NCBI GenBank assembly: GCA_019694655.1
Contig: JAIBBN010000002.1
Coordinates: forward strand, 434,001-498,000
Source: Leptospirales bacterium
GTDB taxonomy: Bacteria; Spirochaetota; Leptospiria; Leptospirales; Leptonemataceae
Length of the DNA stretch: 64,000 nucleotides
Direction of reading: 5' to 3'
The notes under the pieces: generated by a model
Told to the model about the DNA's origin: nothing
The model's input: only the letters and a program-made list of their open reading frames with translations
Database searches by the model: none
Made by a program: the position numbers and the translations under genes
Part shown: positions 30,200 through 39,880 of the stretch, piece after piece
How positions within the stretch are numbered: position 1 is the first letter of the stretch
How the letters are laid out: every line of letters starts with the position of its first letter

Positions 30200-31146
30200 T
30201 ACGCCGCCAATTGGGGATTCGCAGTTTAATATTGGCCTGCTTTTGGGCGGCCGCGCTAGCGGCCCTTGCGCAATGCAGTCAGCTTGCTACACCGGAAGCC
30301 CATGCCAAACAGGTGCTGGATGAAATCGAACAGACGCGGCTTGCAGTGGATCGTTTTGCACGCAATGGCGTGCAACCCTGCGCCTCGCCGGGCTGCATCT
30401 TTGTAGCAGTGTGGGATTTTGATGGAACAATTTTGGATGGCGACCTGACCGAAGGACTGACTCGCAATGGGCAGACCCTTTATGCGGGACTGCAAGAAGA
30501 ATTGATCGGCAGAGGCTTATCGCCACGCTATGCAGGGCCCGGCGCCTTTGAACGCTACCGGCGCGACTATCTGGCGCTGGAAAATCGCGCCGGCTATGCT
30601 ACGGCATATGGCTTTACTGCCCAGACCTTTGCCGGCGCCAGGGTCCAGGATATCGCCTCCGCCGGCGACCAGGTGCGTCATCGATTTCCGCCGCATTTTT
30701 TTGCAAGTTCCATCGCCATTCTTCGCGCCCTGGAAAGCCGCGGGGTTCACAACTACATCATCTCTGCTTCGCCGGATTTCTTTGTGAAACGTATGGCGAC
30801 CGCTCTGGCGCTGCCTCCAGAGCGAGTCCTGGGCATCGCTCTGGAGAGCCGCGGCGATCGATACACCGATCGCATCGTTCCTCCCATCCACTGGGGACCA
30901 GGTAAGGTGCAGCGCATTCAGATGATAGTGGAACAGGAGCGGGCTGCAGCGGGAGCGAAAGAGATCTTTGTCCTGGCCGCCTTCGGAAACAGCCCGCACA
31001 CCGATGGACCCATGTTGAGCTGGGTGCGAAATCAAACTCTTCCAGCCCGACACGCGATCAGCGTAATGATCAATGGCGATCTTGGGCCGCGGATTCCAGG
31101 CGTCCTCTACGTTTCACAGTCGGCGACGCTTGGCCAGAGCCCTTGA
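30196..31146 (+). CDS. HAD-superfamily phosphatase, predicted lipoprotein
   Basis: A 316-residue protein with an N-terminal export signal ending in LAALAQC, a plausible spirochaetal lipobox with Cys27. The HAD fold follows: motif I WDFDGTILDGD with the nucleophile Asp, motif II IISASPDFF, a Lys in GPGKVQRI, and a motif IV-like FGNSPHTDGPML. This resembles phosphoserine-phosphatase-like (SerB/PSP) enzymes, but the location would be outside the cytoplasm. Substrate unknown. It overlaps nadE by 4 bases. Confidence 0.82.
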   Translation: MIRRQLGIRSLILACFWAAALAALAQCSQLATPEAHAKQVLDEIEQTRLAVDRFARNGVQPCASPGCIFVAVWDFDGTILDGDLTEGLTRNGQTLYAGLQEELIGRGLSPRYAGPGAFERYRRDYLALENRAGYATAYGFTAQTFAGARVQDIASAGDQVRHRFPPHFFASSIAILRALESRGVHNYIISASPDFFVKRMATALALPPERVLGIALESRGDRYTDRIVPPIHWGPGKVQRIQMIVEQERAAAGAKEIFVLAAFGNSPHTDGPMLSWVRNQTLPARHAISVMINGDLGPRIPGVLYVSQSATLGQSP

Positions 31147-31249
31147 TATCGGCGGCGCAACTCGTGTAGCGCGTCGCTTCCTGGGCGCGCCAGGGTCAAT
31201 CGTCGTTCCTTTGAGTTGACGGCGCGGGGCTCCGCTCCAATCTGAATGG

Positions 31250-33043
31250 ATGGGCGATCGCAACGGAAAAATTCTCAACTGGAATAGCATAGGCATGACC
31301 GAGGGCGATCGTCGGGCCCCCAATCGTGCCATGCTGCGAGCTGTCGGCTTTGGCGATGGCGACTTCAGCAAGCCCATCGTGGGCATTGCATCTGGACACA
31401 GTACTATTACTCCCTGTAATTCGGGACTGCGCCGACTCGAAGAAGCGGCGGCCAGCGGCGTCGCCAATGCCGGAGGAATGCCCCAGACCTTCGGCACGAT
31501 CACGATTTCCGACGGAATCTCAATGGGAACTCAGGGAATGAAGCTATCGCTGGTAAGCCGTGAGGTCATTGCGGACTCGATCGAGACGGTTTGTCGCGGG
31601 CAGTCAATGGATGGCGTGGTAGCGATTGGCGGCTGCGACAAGAATCAGCCAGGCGCCCTGATAGCCCTTGCTCGATTGAATATCCCGTCGCTCTTTGTCT
31701 ATGGCGGCACGATCAAACCCGGAAAATGGGAAGGCCGGGACCTCAACATTGTTTCGGTCTTTGAAGCAGTAGGACAATTCAATAGCGGCGCAATCAATCG
31801 CGAGGCATTTGGCGAAGTCGAGCGCCACGCCTGTCCCGGCAGCGGCAGCTGCGGCGGAATGTATACGGCAAATACCATGTCCAGCGCCATAGAAGCCCTT
31901 GGCATGGCTCTGCCCTATACCTCGACGATGGCCTCGCCCGATCAGGAGACGACCGATGCCGCTCGCCGCGCTGGCGAAACTGTTCTCAATTTGATCCGCC
32001 GGGATCTTCGACCGCGCCAGATCATGACGCGCGAGGCATTTGAAAATGCAATCGCCGTAGTGATGGCCACTGGCGGCTCAACCAACGCAGTCCTGCATCT
32101 ACTGGCAATTGCCCACGCGATGGGAGTGCCGCTGGCGCTGGAAGATTTTGAGACGATTGCTCGCAAGACCCCGCACCTCGCGGATATGAAACCGTCAGGC
32201 AAATATTTGGCCGTTGATTTGCATGCCCAGGGCGGCGTACCGCGCATCATGAAAATGCTGCTGGCCCAGGGCTTGTTACATGGCCACTGTATGACTGTGA
32301 CCGGATTGACAGTGGCAGAGAATCTATCCAGCATTGAAGCAGCGCCCCCCGCCGGGCAGGATGTCATCCATTCCGTTGCCGAACCCGTCTATCGCCGAGG
32401 GCACCTGGTGATTCTGCGCGGCAACCTTGCTCCCGGAGGCGCCGTGGCTAAGATCTCCGGCGTCAAGAAGCCGGCGATGACCGGCGAGGCGCGCGTCTTC
32501 GATTCCGAAGAAGAATGCATGGATGCCATCCTCGCCGACCGCATCAAAGAGGGCGATATTCTGGTCATACGCTACGAAGGTCCAAAGGGCGGACCTGGAA
32601 TGCGAGAAATGCTGGGACCGACTTCCGCCCTGATTGGCAAGGGGCTTGGCGATTCGGTTGGTTTGATCACTGACGGGCGCTTCAGCGGCGGCACCTACGG
32701 CATGGTAGTTGGGCACGTCTCACCCGAGGCCGCGGTGGGCGGGCCAATTGCGCTATTGCGCGAAGGCGATCTGATTACAATCGATGCCTACTCCAATCTG
32801 CTGGAAGCGCACCTGACAATAGAAGAATTGATGGCGCGAGCGCGGGACTGGCAGCCAGCGAAGCAAACCGGGCAACGCGGCGTTCTGTACAAGTATGCCA
32901 GGCAGGTAGGCTCTGCTGAATTTGGAGCGGTGACTGACGCGGATGATACGCAGGATCGCGCCTCCTTCCTGGACCCGGAGTGGCACAAGAAGGGACGCGA
33001 ATTCAGCAGCGCCAGGGAAATGCGATCGGAGGAATCGAAATGA
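31250..33043 (+). CDS. ilvD: Dihydroxy-acid dehydratase
   Basis: Fe-S enzyme dehydrating dihydroxy acids in valine, isoleucine and leucine synthesis. The 597-residue protein has the three cluster cysteines in [16 protein letters not shown] and [11 protein letters not shown], and the C-terminal [11 protein letters not shown] signature. The 103 bases before it hold a TTGACG but no fitting -10. The stop overlaps the meaA ATG by 4 bases. Confidence 0.97.
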   Translation: MGDRNGKILNWNSIGMTEGDRRAPNRAMLRAVGFGDGDFSKPIVGIASGHSTITPCNSGLRRLEEAAASGVANAGGMPQTFGTITISDGISMGTQGMKLSLVSREVIADSIETVCRGQSMDGVVAIGGCDKNQPGALIALARLNIPSLFVYGGTIKPGKWEGRDLNIVSVFEAVGQFNSGAINREAFGEVERHACPGSGSCGGMYTANTMSSAIEALGMALPYTSTMASPDQETTDAARRAGETVLNLIRRDLRPRQIMTREAFENAIAVVMATGGSTNAVLHLLAIAHAMGVPLALEDFETIARKTPHLADMKPSGKYLAVDLHAQGGVPRIMKMLLAQGLLHGHCMTVTGLTVAENLSSIEAAPPAGQDVIHSVAEPVYRRGHLVILRGNLAPGGAVAKISGVKKPAMTGEARVFDSEEECMDAILADRIKEGDILVIRYEGPKGGPGMREMLGPTSALIGKGLGDSVGLITDGRFSGGTYGMVVGHVSPEAAVGGPIALLREGDLITIDAYSNLLEAHLTIEELMARARDWQPAKQTGQRGVLYKYARQVGSAEFGAVTDADDTQDRASFLDPEWHKKGREFSSAREMRSEESK

Positions 33044-35067
33044 GCGAAGCCAACGGCAAATCGAAGCATCTGCTTTATGACAACGGCGGCCAGGCCGTGC
33101 GCGATCAGCCCTGGATCTTCCGCACATACGCGGGACACTCCAATGCTCGCGAATCGAACAAGCTGTATCGCTCCAATCTGGACAAGGGACAGACCGGGCT
33201 TTCCATTGCCTTCGACCTGCCGACTCAATGCGGCTACTCCTCGGACCATGCCATCGCTCGCCCCGAAATTGGCAAGGTAGGAGTGCCGATCAACAGCCTC
33301 GACGATTTTCACACGCTTTTCGAAGGAATCCCTATCGAAAAGATGAACACCTCCATGACAATCAACGCCACGTCAATGTGGTTGCTGGCTCTGTATGTTG
33401 CCCTCGCGCGGGAGCGCGGCGAGAATGCGGCGCTGCTGCAGGGCACCACGCAAAATGATATCATCAAGGAGTACCTGGCGCGCGGTACTTATATTTTTCC
33501 GCCAGAAGCAAGCCTGCGTATGATTGCCGAGATGTATGAATACAGTCTTGGCAATATTCCAAAATGGAACGCATCGAACATCTGTTCTTACCACCTGCAA
33601 GAGGCCGGCGCCACTCCGGCGCAAGAGCTGGCCTTTGCTCTGGCTAACGCCATCGGCATTCTGGATTTGATACGGCAGCGCGGCCAGATCCAGGGCGAGG
33701 ACTTTGAGAAAGTAGTCGGCCGAATCAGTTTCTTCGTAAATGCGGGCATTCGCTTTGTAGAAGAGATGTGCAAAATGCGGGCCTTTACTGAGCTCTGGGA
33801 GGAAATCACGCGCGATCGCTATGGCGTCAAAAACCCGCGCTATCGAATCTTTCGCTACGGCGTACAGGTCAATTCGCTGGGCTTAACGGAATCACAGCCT
33901 GAAAACAACGCCTGGCGGATCCTGATCGAGGCGCTCGGCGTTTCGCTCTCGCGCAAGGCGCGCTGCCGCGCCCTGCAACTGCCAGCCTGGAACGAAGCCC
34001 TTTCGTTGCCACGCCCGTGGGATCAGCAATGGTCTTTGCGCCTGCAACAAATCCTTGCCTACGAAACCGATCTGCTGGAATACCCCGACATCTTTGACGG
34101 CAGCGTGGTCATTGAATCCAAGGTCGGCGCATTGAAGGAAGAGGCGCGCAAGGAAATTGATCGTATTCTGGGCATGGGCGGCGTGCGCTCTGCAGTTGAA
34201 TCCGGCTATATGAAGTCGGCTCTGGTACGCTCAATGTCCGAGCGCGTCAGCCGCATCAACTCCGGCGACCAGATTGTAGTCGGTCTCAATCGCTGGACCG
34301 AAGCCCTGCCCTCGCCGCTGCTGGGCGGCGACGACGGCGGGGTATTCAAGATTGATCCAGCCGCCGCCCGCGAGACGCTCGAAGCACTGCAAAAGCTCAA
34401 GACGCAACGCGATGGAAGCAAGGTCGAGAAGGCATTGCAGCGATTGCGCGAGGCGGCTCGAAGCGGACAGAACATGATGGAGCCATCCATCGAATGCGCA
34501 CTGGCCCGCGTCACCACTGGAGAATGGGCCGGCGCTTTGCGCGAAGTCTTTGGCGAATACCGCCCGGCCACCGGCATCGAAGGTCAGAAGCTGATGCTGG
34601 AAGACCAGCGCGTCCAGGACCTCCGAAAGCGAGTCGACGACTACGCTGCTCGCAACGGGCGGCGACCGCGCATTGTCGTCGGCAAGCCGGGATTGGACGG
34701 ACATTCGAATGGCGCGGAGGTCATTGCCGTCAGCGCCCGCCATACTGGCTTCGACGTGATTTACTCCGGCATTCGACTGACGCCGGAAGAAATCGTACAG
34801 AGCGCCGTCGAAGAGAACGCCGACATCATTGGAGTTTCGATCCTGTCTGGATCGCACCTGGAACTGGCCGATCAATTGATGGAAAGGCTGCGTCGTAGCG
34901 GCGCTGAGATACCGGTAGTGTTTGGCGGGATCATTCCTCCGCCCGATTTCGACGCCCTTCGCCAACGGGGAGTCCAGGCAATCTTTACGCCGCGCGACTA
35001 TTCGCTCATGGATATCATGGAAAAGATCATGACGTTGATTGAAGAGCGTCAGGCGGCGCGCCGCTGA
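33040..35067 (+). CDS. meaA: B12-dependent acyl-CoA mutase, MeaA/ethylmalonyl-CoA mutase type
   Basis: Adenosylcobalamin enzyme rearranging a branched acyl-CoA. From the ATG at 33040 (GGAGG site seven bases upstream) it has 675 residues with catalytic and cobalamin domains fused. The catalytic part shows [13 protein letters not shown] and [18 protein letters not shown], which resemble MeaA/ethylmalonyl-CoA mutases more than classical methylmalonyl-CoA mutases. The C-terminal B12 domain has [12 protein letters not shown], the DxHxxG base-off motif. It is followed by its GTPase partner. The true substrate is inferred, not shown. Confidence 0.9.
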   Translation: MSEANGKSKHLLYDNGGQAVRDQPWIFRTYAGHSNARESNKLYRSNLDKGQTGLSIAFDLPTQCGYSSDHAIARPEIGKVGVPINSLDDFHTLFEGIPIEKMNTSMTINATSMWLLALYVALARERGENAALLQGTTQNDIIKEYLARGTYIFPPEASLRMIAEMYEYSLGNIPKWNASNICSYHLQEAGATPAQELAFALANAIGILDLIRQRGQIQGEDFEKVVGRISFFVNAGIRFVEEMCKMRAFTELWEEITRDRYGVKNPRYRIFRYGVQVNSLGLTESQPENNAWRILIEALGVSLSRKARCRALQLPAWNEALSLPRPWDQQWSLRLQQILAYETDLLEYPDIFDGSVVIESKVGALKEEARKEIDRILGMGGVRSAVESGYMKSALVRSMSERVSRINSGDQIVVGLNRWTEALPSPLLGGDDGGVFKIDPAAARETLEALQKLKTQRDGSKVEKALQRLREAARSGQNMMEPSIECALARVTTGEWAGALREVFGEYRPATGIEGQKLMLEDQRVQDLRKRVDDYAARNGRRPRIVVGKPGLDGHSNGAEVIAVSARHTGFDVIYSGIRLTPEEIVQSAVEENADIIGVSILSGSHLELADQLMERLRRSGAEIPVVFGGIIPPPDFDALRQRGVQAIFTPRDYSLMDIMEKIMTLIEERQAARR

Positions 35068-36020
35068 GCGAAGCCGAGCTCCTTGATCTTGCGGCGCGAG
35101 CAATCGACCGAGATACCTGGTCGATTGCTCGCCTGATTACACTATTTGAGGATCGTCGACCGCAATGCGCTGCGGATCGCGCTCTGGTCTTGAAGCACCT
35201 GGAACGAGCCGGCGCCCGACCCGACGGCCGCTTCCTCGGCATGACCGGCGCTCCAGGCGCTGGCAAATCCTCGCTGATTGGCCGCGCTGCACAGCGCTTG
35301 ATTGAAAGCGATCATCAAGTGAGCCTTGCCGTGCTGGCCGTAGATCCCAGCAGCCACATTAGCGGCGGCGCAATCCTTGGCGATCGCACGCGCGTACGCT
35401 TTCCACTTGATGAGCGGCGACTTTTTTTTCGCAGCCAGGCTTCCGACCAGGAACTGGGCGGCGTCAGCCGATCCACATTTCAGGCCGGTCGATTGTTGAT
35501 GCGCCTTTTTGACCTGATTGTTGTGGAAACGGTAGGAATTGGTCAGAACGAAATTGAGATCCAGTACATTGCCGATCGAGTGTATCTGGTCATGCAGCCG
35601 ATGGCTGGCGATCAAGTGCAGTTTATGAAAGCCGGAATCATGGAGATTCCGGATTGTTTTATTTTGAACAAATGCGATCAGGAAGACGCGACCCGTCCAA
35701 CTTATCATGCCCTGCGCGTCAGTATGTCCTTTGCCCGCCCCGGCGAGGAGCGCCAACTGCCGGTGCTTTTGACCAGCGCCCAAAGCGGCGCCGGCATTGA
35801 TGATCTGGTCGCCGACTGGAAAAGCGTGCGCAATGGGCATGGCCGTCATAGCCTGCTGGACCGCGAGGCCTACTATTTCCAGCGCTGGGTACGCGATGAA
35901 TTTGGCCGACAGGGTCTGCTGCGATTACAGTCAAGCCATGGCAGCGCCGTCGACTTTTTGCGCAAGGCCGGCGATTTCGACCAGGCGCAGCTGAAGTTCG
36001 CCGCGGAGCAGGCAAATTAG
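35064..36020 (+). CDS. meaB: MeaB/ArgK-family G-protein chaperone, CTG start
   Basis: GTPase that loads and protects adenosylcobalamin mutases; it sits directly after the mutase. Walker A is GAPGAGKS (residues 62-69), followed by LAVDPSSHISGGAILGD, VVETVGIGQNE and the guanine motif NKCD. The only ordinary start, TTG at 35190, would remove the conserved N-terminal helix IARLITLFEDRRP. The frame has a stop at 35040-35042, and between that and 35190 there is no ATG, GTG or TTG. The CTG at 35064 overlaps the meaA stop as CTGA and has AGGCGG seven bases upstream. It yields 318 residues, the usual length. A CTG start is therefore the best reading, though a sequence error cannot be excluded. Confidence 0.88.
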   Translation: MSEAELLDLAARAIDRDTWSIARLITLFEDRRPQCAADRALVLKHLERAGARPDGRFLGMTGAPGAGKSSLIGRAAQRLIESDHQVSLAVLAVDPSSHISGGAILGDRTRVRFPLDERRLFFRSQASDQELGGVSRSTFQAGRLLMRLFDLIVVETVGIGQNEIEIQYIADRVYLVMQPMAGDQVQFMKAGIMEIPDCFILNKCDQEDATRPTYHALRVSMSFARPGEERQLPVLLTSAQSGAGIDDLVADWKSVRNGHGRHSLLDREAYYFQRWVRDEFGRQGLLRLQSSHGSAVDFLRKAGDFDQAQLKFAAEQAN

Positions 36021-36076
36021 ATGCGCCAGGTCGGAATCTGATTGTCGTTGCGGCATTGCAAGGACAAGCGACCAGG

Positions 36077-37174
36077 ATGCCCGATCGCATTCGAGTGGCA
36101 GTATTGTTTGGCGGCCGATCGGCCGAACACGAGATTTCGCTGGTCAGCGCTCGCAATATCATCGGCGGCCTTGATCCCGCGCGCTACGAGGTAATCCCTG
36201 TTGCCATCAGCAAAGAGGGTCGCTGGCTTTCAGCAACGGCTGCGGCCGAATTGCTGGAAGATGGCGCCAGTCTGCCGCGCTTGCGCGAGGCATCAGCAAA
36301 GGCTGTAGCACTCTTCCCGGAGGGCAGTCCCGGACACTGGCTGCAGCGCGCCGGCGAGCGTATCGCGGTAGATGTGGTATTTCCGGCCCTGCATGGCCCC
36401 TTTGGCGAGGATGGATCTGTTCAAGGCTTGCTGCGCTGCCTGGACACTCCCTGTGTCGGCCCGGGCGTCCTGGGTTCCGCGGTGGGCATGGACAAAGATG
36501 TGATGAAGCGACTGTTGCGCGATGCCGGGCTGCCGATGACAAAATTTACGACGCTGCGCCAATCGACCGGAACCAGCCGCCCTTTAGCGTCCTGGTTTGC
36601 CGAACTCGGACCGGTGCTCTATGTAAAGCCGGCCAATCTTGGTTCGTCGGTCGGCATCAGCCGTGTGGAAAACGAGGCGCAACTGCAAAAGGCAATCGAG
36701 CACGCCTTTCTATTCGATAGCAAGATCGTCATAGAAGAAGGCGCAACAGTGCGGGAAATTGAGGTTGCCGTGCTTGGCAATGACGATCCGCAGGCCTCGC
36801 TACCGGGCGAGATTGTACCTCGCAGCGGATGGTACTCCTATGAAGCCAAGTACCTGGACAAGGACGGCGCGGAGCTGGTAATCCCGGCGCAGCTGTCGCC
36901 GTCGCAAACCGCCGAAGCCCGCGATCTTGCTTTGCGTTCCTTTCAGGCGCTCTGCCTGCAGGGAATGTCCCGCGTTGATCTATTTCTGACGGAAGGCGGT
37001 AGATGGTATGTCAATGAGGTGAACACCATTCCAGGCTTTACCAGCATCAGCATGTACCCCAAGCTCTGGGAGGCCAGCGGTCTTCCCTTGCCGGCGCTGC
37101 TCGACCGATTGATCGCGCTGGCAATGGAACGTCATCACCGCGAAAGCGTCCTCAAGACAAGCGCGGATGGATGA
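36077..37174 (+). CDS. ddl: D-alanine--D-alanine ligase
   Basis: Makes D-Ala-D-Ala for peptidoglycan. From the ATG at 36077 it has 365 residues. The start region RVAVLFGGRSAEHEISL is diagnostic. The ATP-grasp core has PALHGPFGEDGSVQG, KPANLGSSVGISRV and the C-terminal VNEVNTIPGFTSISMYPKLW. An earlier TTG at 36056 would add seven residues. It overlaps the next gene by 8 bases. Confidence 0.97.
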   Translation: MPDRIRVAVLFGGRSAEHEISLVSARNIIGGLDPARYEVIPVAISKEGRWLSATAAAELLEDGASLPRLREASAKAVALFPEGSPGHWLQRAGERIAVDVVFPALHGPFGEDGSVQGLLRCLDTPCVGPGVLGSAVGMDKDVMKRLLRDAGLPMTKFTTLRQSTGTSRPLASWFAELGPVLYVKPANLGSSVGISRVENEAQLQKAIEHAFLFDSKIVIEEGATVREIEVAVLGNDDPQASLPGEIVPRSGWYSYEAKYLDKDGAELVIPAQLSPSQTAEARDLALRSFQALCLQGMSRVDLFLTEGGRWYVNEVNTIPGFTSISMYPKLWEASGLPLPALLDRLIALAMERHHRESVLKTSADG

Positions 37175-37547
37175 GCCCCTATTATTTGTGTATGGCACCC
37201 TGCGCCGCGGCGGCGCCGCTCACGATCGATACTTGAACGATGCGAAGCGCATTGGCGACGCCTTCGTATGTGGCGCGCTTTTTGATCTTGGCGGTTATCC
37301 TGCGCTGGTCTGCGGCGGCCAGCAGCGTGTAGCAGGCGAGCTCTATGCTGTGCAGAATGTTGCCTTGCTTGCATTGGATGAGTATGAAGGCTGCGCCTTC
37401 AACGATCCGCCGCCCCATGAATACGCGCGCGTCATAGTTGAAGCCTACCTGAACGATGGCAGCAAGCGCGAGGCCTGGACCTATGAATACCGCTGGCCGT
37501 TGCATCGGGCGCGCCGTATTGATAGTGGCGACTACCTGAAGTCATAG
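37167..37547 (+). CDS. Gamma-glutamylcyclotransferase-fold (AIG2-like) protein
   Basis: A 126-residue protein starting FVYGTLRRGG, the GGCT/AIG2 substrate-loop signature. The expected catalytic Glu lies in LDEYEG, the usual place. Members release 5-oxoproline from gamma-glutamyl compounds, but many small bacterial ones have no known substrate. It overlaps ddl by 8 bases, so cotranslation is likely. The 124 bases that follow hold no gene or terminator that I can support. Confidence 0.88.
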   Translation: MDEPLLFVYGTLRRGGAAHDRYLNDAKRIGDAFVCGALFDLGGYPALVCGGQQRVAGELYAVQNVALLALDEYEGCAFNDPPPHEYARVIVEAYLNDGSKREAWTYEYRWPLHRARRIDSGDYLKS

Positions 37548-37671
37548 CCTGGGCCCCGGCAAAGTCCCGCTTGCGCCAGGGGAATCCACCTGCACCAGTG
37601 CCTTCGTGGCCTACTGCTAAACCAATTGGCGCCCCTGCTCGAGCGTAAAGCGGGGACCGGAGCGCAGCAAA

Positions 37672-38508
37672 ATGAGCGAAGCGATCAATCTTGGATTTCT
37701 GGGCGCAGGCCGAATGGGCGAGGCGCTGCTCACGGCTGCCGCACGGGAGGGCAGCGACTACCGGCTGCATGCCTTCGATCCTGAACCGCGCCCGGGTTTG
37801 CAACAAAGTCTGCCGATGGTGCGCTTTCATAGCGACGCCTGTGGTCTCGAGGACGCCTGCCAGCTGATCGTACTCTGCGTGAAGCCTCAAGATATGCCAG
37901 TGGCAGCCGCGCCTCTGCGCGGAAACAAACGCTACCTTTCGATCGCCGCAGGTTTGTCATTACAACAACTGGGCGCCATGATACCGGGCGCATCGCCTGC
38001 GCAATTGGCAAGAGCCATGCCTAATATTTCAGCGCTAGTTGGCGCTTCGGCGAGCGCATACTTTACAACCAGCGACTCGCTGGCATCTGAAGTTGAGAGA
38101 ATACTGAAAAGCGCAGGCAGTGCGCTACGCGTCGCCAGGGAAGAGCTACTGCATGCGGTAACCGGTCTATCAGGCAGCGGCCCGGCCTACGTCTGCGAAT
38201 TCATCCATGCCCTGGCCGAAGGGGGCGTGGCCGAGGGCTTGAGCTTTGATGCTGCATTGCAATTGGCCGTGCAAACCCTGCGCGGAACGGCCGCAATGCT
38301 GGAGAGCGGGCGGCATCCGATAGAATTGCGCAATCAGGTTGCTTCGCCGGCAGGGACGACCATCAGCGGCTTGCGCGCGCTCGAAGAGCGCGCCTTTCAC
38401 GCCGCCGTCATGGATGCAGTCTGCGCAGCGGCGCAACGCAGTCGTCAATTGGGCGAGATCGCCGGCGATGCAAGACAGTCTAGAGCAACTGGCGAAGCTC
38501 CTCGCTGA
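37672..38508 (+). CDS. proC: Pyrroline-5-carboxylate reductase
   Basis: Last step of proline synthesis, reducing P5C with NAD(P)H. The 278-residue protein begins LGFLGAGRMGEALL (nucleotide motif), has VKPQDM and RAMPNISALVG, and ends with the P5CR signature VASPAGTTISGL. The ATG has a GGAG site. Its 3' end overlaps the converging ACT-domain gene by 29 bases. Confidence 0.96.
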   Translation: MSEAINLGFLGAGRMGEALLTAAAREGSDYRLHAFDPEPRPGLQQSLPMVRFHSDACGLEDACQLIVLCVKPQDMPVAAAPLRGNKRYLSIAAGLSLQQLGAMIPGASPAQLARAMPNISALVGASASAYFTTSDSLASEVERILKSAGSALRVAREELLHAVTGLSGSGPAYVCEFIHALAEGGVAEGLSFDAALQLAVQTLRGTAAMLESGRHPIELRNQVASPAGTTISGLRALEERAFHAAVMDAVCAAAQRSRQLGEIAGDARQSRATGEAPR

Positions 38509-39115
38509 GCCGCGCACAGAACTCCTCGCTGGCGAAGCGCCGGTCGGAGGGATATACCAGAAAACGATTGCGTATTCGGCCATCTGGATCCGTATGAATA
38601 TCTGCTTCGCGAACATCGATGTCCATCAAGTAGAACGCTTGCGCCAGCCCCAGCAGCAAGCCGTTTCGGTCACGGCCCTTTATCTCGATGCTGATTTGCT
38701 CCCCTTCGTGCAGAACTCGGATTTCGGCCTGCGCTGAAGCGGGCGGCGGGGGCGGCGGCGACGCTTTGCGGGCGCTGAGATAGTCAAGGACCGAGAGTCC
38801 GCCAAACAGAAGCGATTCGAGGTCATCCACCATGGCCCGCAATTCAGGTTCGCCAACTGGCGGTGCACCCGGCCGCGGCATTATTTCAAATTCATCGCTG
38901 ATCCGATCTGCGGCGGGACTGTTTATGTGTGCGGCGACTATGGCCCATTCGTAGGCATAGAGAACCGAGCAGACGCGAAAAAGGACGCCTACCTCATTCA
39001 ATCCGGCCTCAATTCGGATGCGCAGCCCGCCGCCCATCTCGCGTATAGAGATGTCCAGTCTGTGTTGCGGTTCATCGATCGACCGGGAGTACACTGCTCT
39101 GCTCGCGCCCTTCAT
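38480..39115 (-). CDS. Tandem ACT-domain protein
   Basis: A 211-residue protein with two ACT-like units joined by a Pro-rich linker (PPPPPP near residue 125). The first, at about 30-110, has IRIEAGLNEVGVLFRVCSVLYAYEWAI; the second, at about 130-200, has ISIEIKGRDRNGLLLGLAQAFYLMDIDV. The arrangement resembles the C-terminal tandem ACT of the PII uridylyltransferase GlnD, but no nucleotidyltransferase or HD domain is attached. A role as a freestanding amino-acid sensor is inference. Confidence 0.65.
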   Translation of the reverse strand: MKGASRAVYSRSIDEPQHRLDISIREMGGGLRIRIEAGLNEVGVLFRVCSVLYAYEWAIVAAHINSPAADRISDEFEIMPRPGAPPVGEPELRAMVDDLESLLFGGLSVLDYLSARKASPPPPPPASAQAEIRVLHEGEQISIEIKGRDRNGLLLGLAQAFYLMDIDVREADIHTDPDGRIRNRFLVYPSDRRFASEEFCARLSEELRQLL

Positions 39116-39250
39116 CGCACCCCGCGGCGAAGCAAGTTCTATGCCACCGTCGCCGAGGGCCTGTGGAAGGATTCCGCTCCTATCCGGATTTTGTCTGAGC
39201 TAAGTCGCTGGCGCCTAAATTGCTTTGCCTGCTGATTGCTTGTGACAACC

Positions 39251-39880
39251 ATGCCGGCCATGAATTCGGGGGTGTGCATCGCGGTCTTCGATCGCTGCAT
39301 TGCGGACTACCATCGCCACAATGCCCCGGAGACCGGCCAGTCGTGCCCTTATCCTACCGGCAGTTTCGAGGCGCAGCTATACGCAAAGTCCTGGATCGAC
39401 TGTGTCCAGTGGCACCTGGAAGATGAGATTCGCAATCCCGATCTGCCGGCGGAGCGCATTGCCGAACTCAAGCGCCGTATCGACGCCTGCAATCAGCGTC
39501 GCAATGACAAGGTCGAGCGACTCGATGACTGCTTTCTCGAACATTTCCAGGACTGCCAGCCCTCGCCCGGGGCGCGCCAGAATTCAGAAACGCCCGCCTG
39601 GTTGATTGATCGCCTATCCATTCTTTCGCTCAAATTGTATCACTGCGCCGAGTACTGTGCTGATCGGACTCGCTCGCCGGCAGCCGCGGAGCGGGCCGCG
39701 CAAATGCTGGCGCTGGCGAACCAGCAACGGCTGGACCTGGCGCGCTGTCTCGATGAGCTTATAGAAGACATTCGCTGCGGCCGACGATATATGAAAGTCT
39801 ATCGCCAGCTCAAGATGTACAATGACGAGGAATTGAATCCGGTGCTGAAGCAGCGACGCCAGGCCGGCGCCAGAAACTAG
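39251..39880 (+). CDS. DUF4254 protein
   Basis: A cytoplasmic, mainly helical protein of about 209 residues. It matches DUF4254 by the segments WHLEDEIRNPDLP, ELKRRIDACNQRRND, TPAWLIDRLSILSLKLYH and YRQLKMYNDEELNPVL. It holds eleven cysteines, unusually many. It ends one base before the GT9 start codon, and DUF4254 proteins occur with envelope glycosyltransferases elsewhere, so a role in LPS-like polysaccharide assembly is likely but unproven. Starts at 39236 (TTG), 39251 and 39260 (ATG) are all possible. Confidence 0.8.
   Translation: MPAMNSGVCIAVFDRCIADYHRHNAPETGQSCPYPTGSFEAQLYAKSWIDCVQWHLEDEIRNPDLPAERIAELKRRIDACNQRRNDKVERLDDCFLEHFQDCQPSPGARQNSETPAWLIDRLSILSLKLYHCAEYCADRTRSPAAAERAAQMLALANQQRLDLARCLDELIEDIRCGRRYMKVYRQLKMYNDEELNPVLKQRRQAGARN

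Noticed and set aside
35064-35190. meaB as a 5'-truncated pseudogene
   Set aside because: The conserved N-terminal sequence is intact and in frame; only the start codon is unusual, so a CTG start explains it better than decay.
37548-37671. Possible small RNA or tRNA between the GGCT-fold gene and proC
   Set aside because: No cloverleaf, T-loop sequence or terminator hairpin with a T tract could be built; nothing supportable is present.
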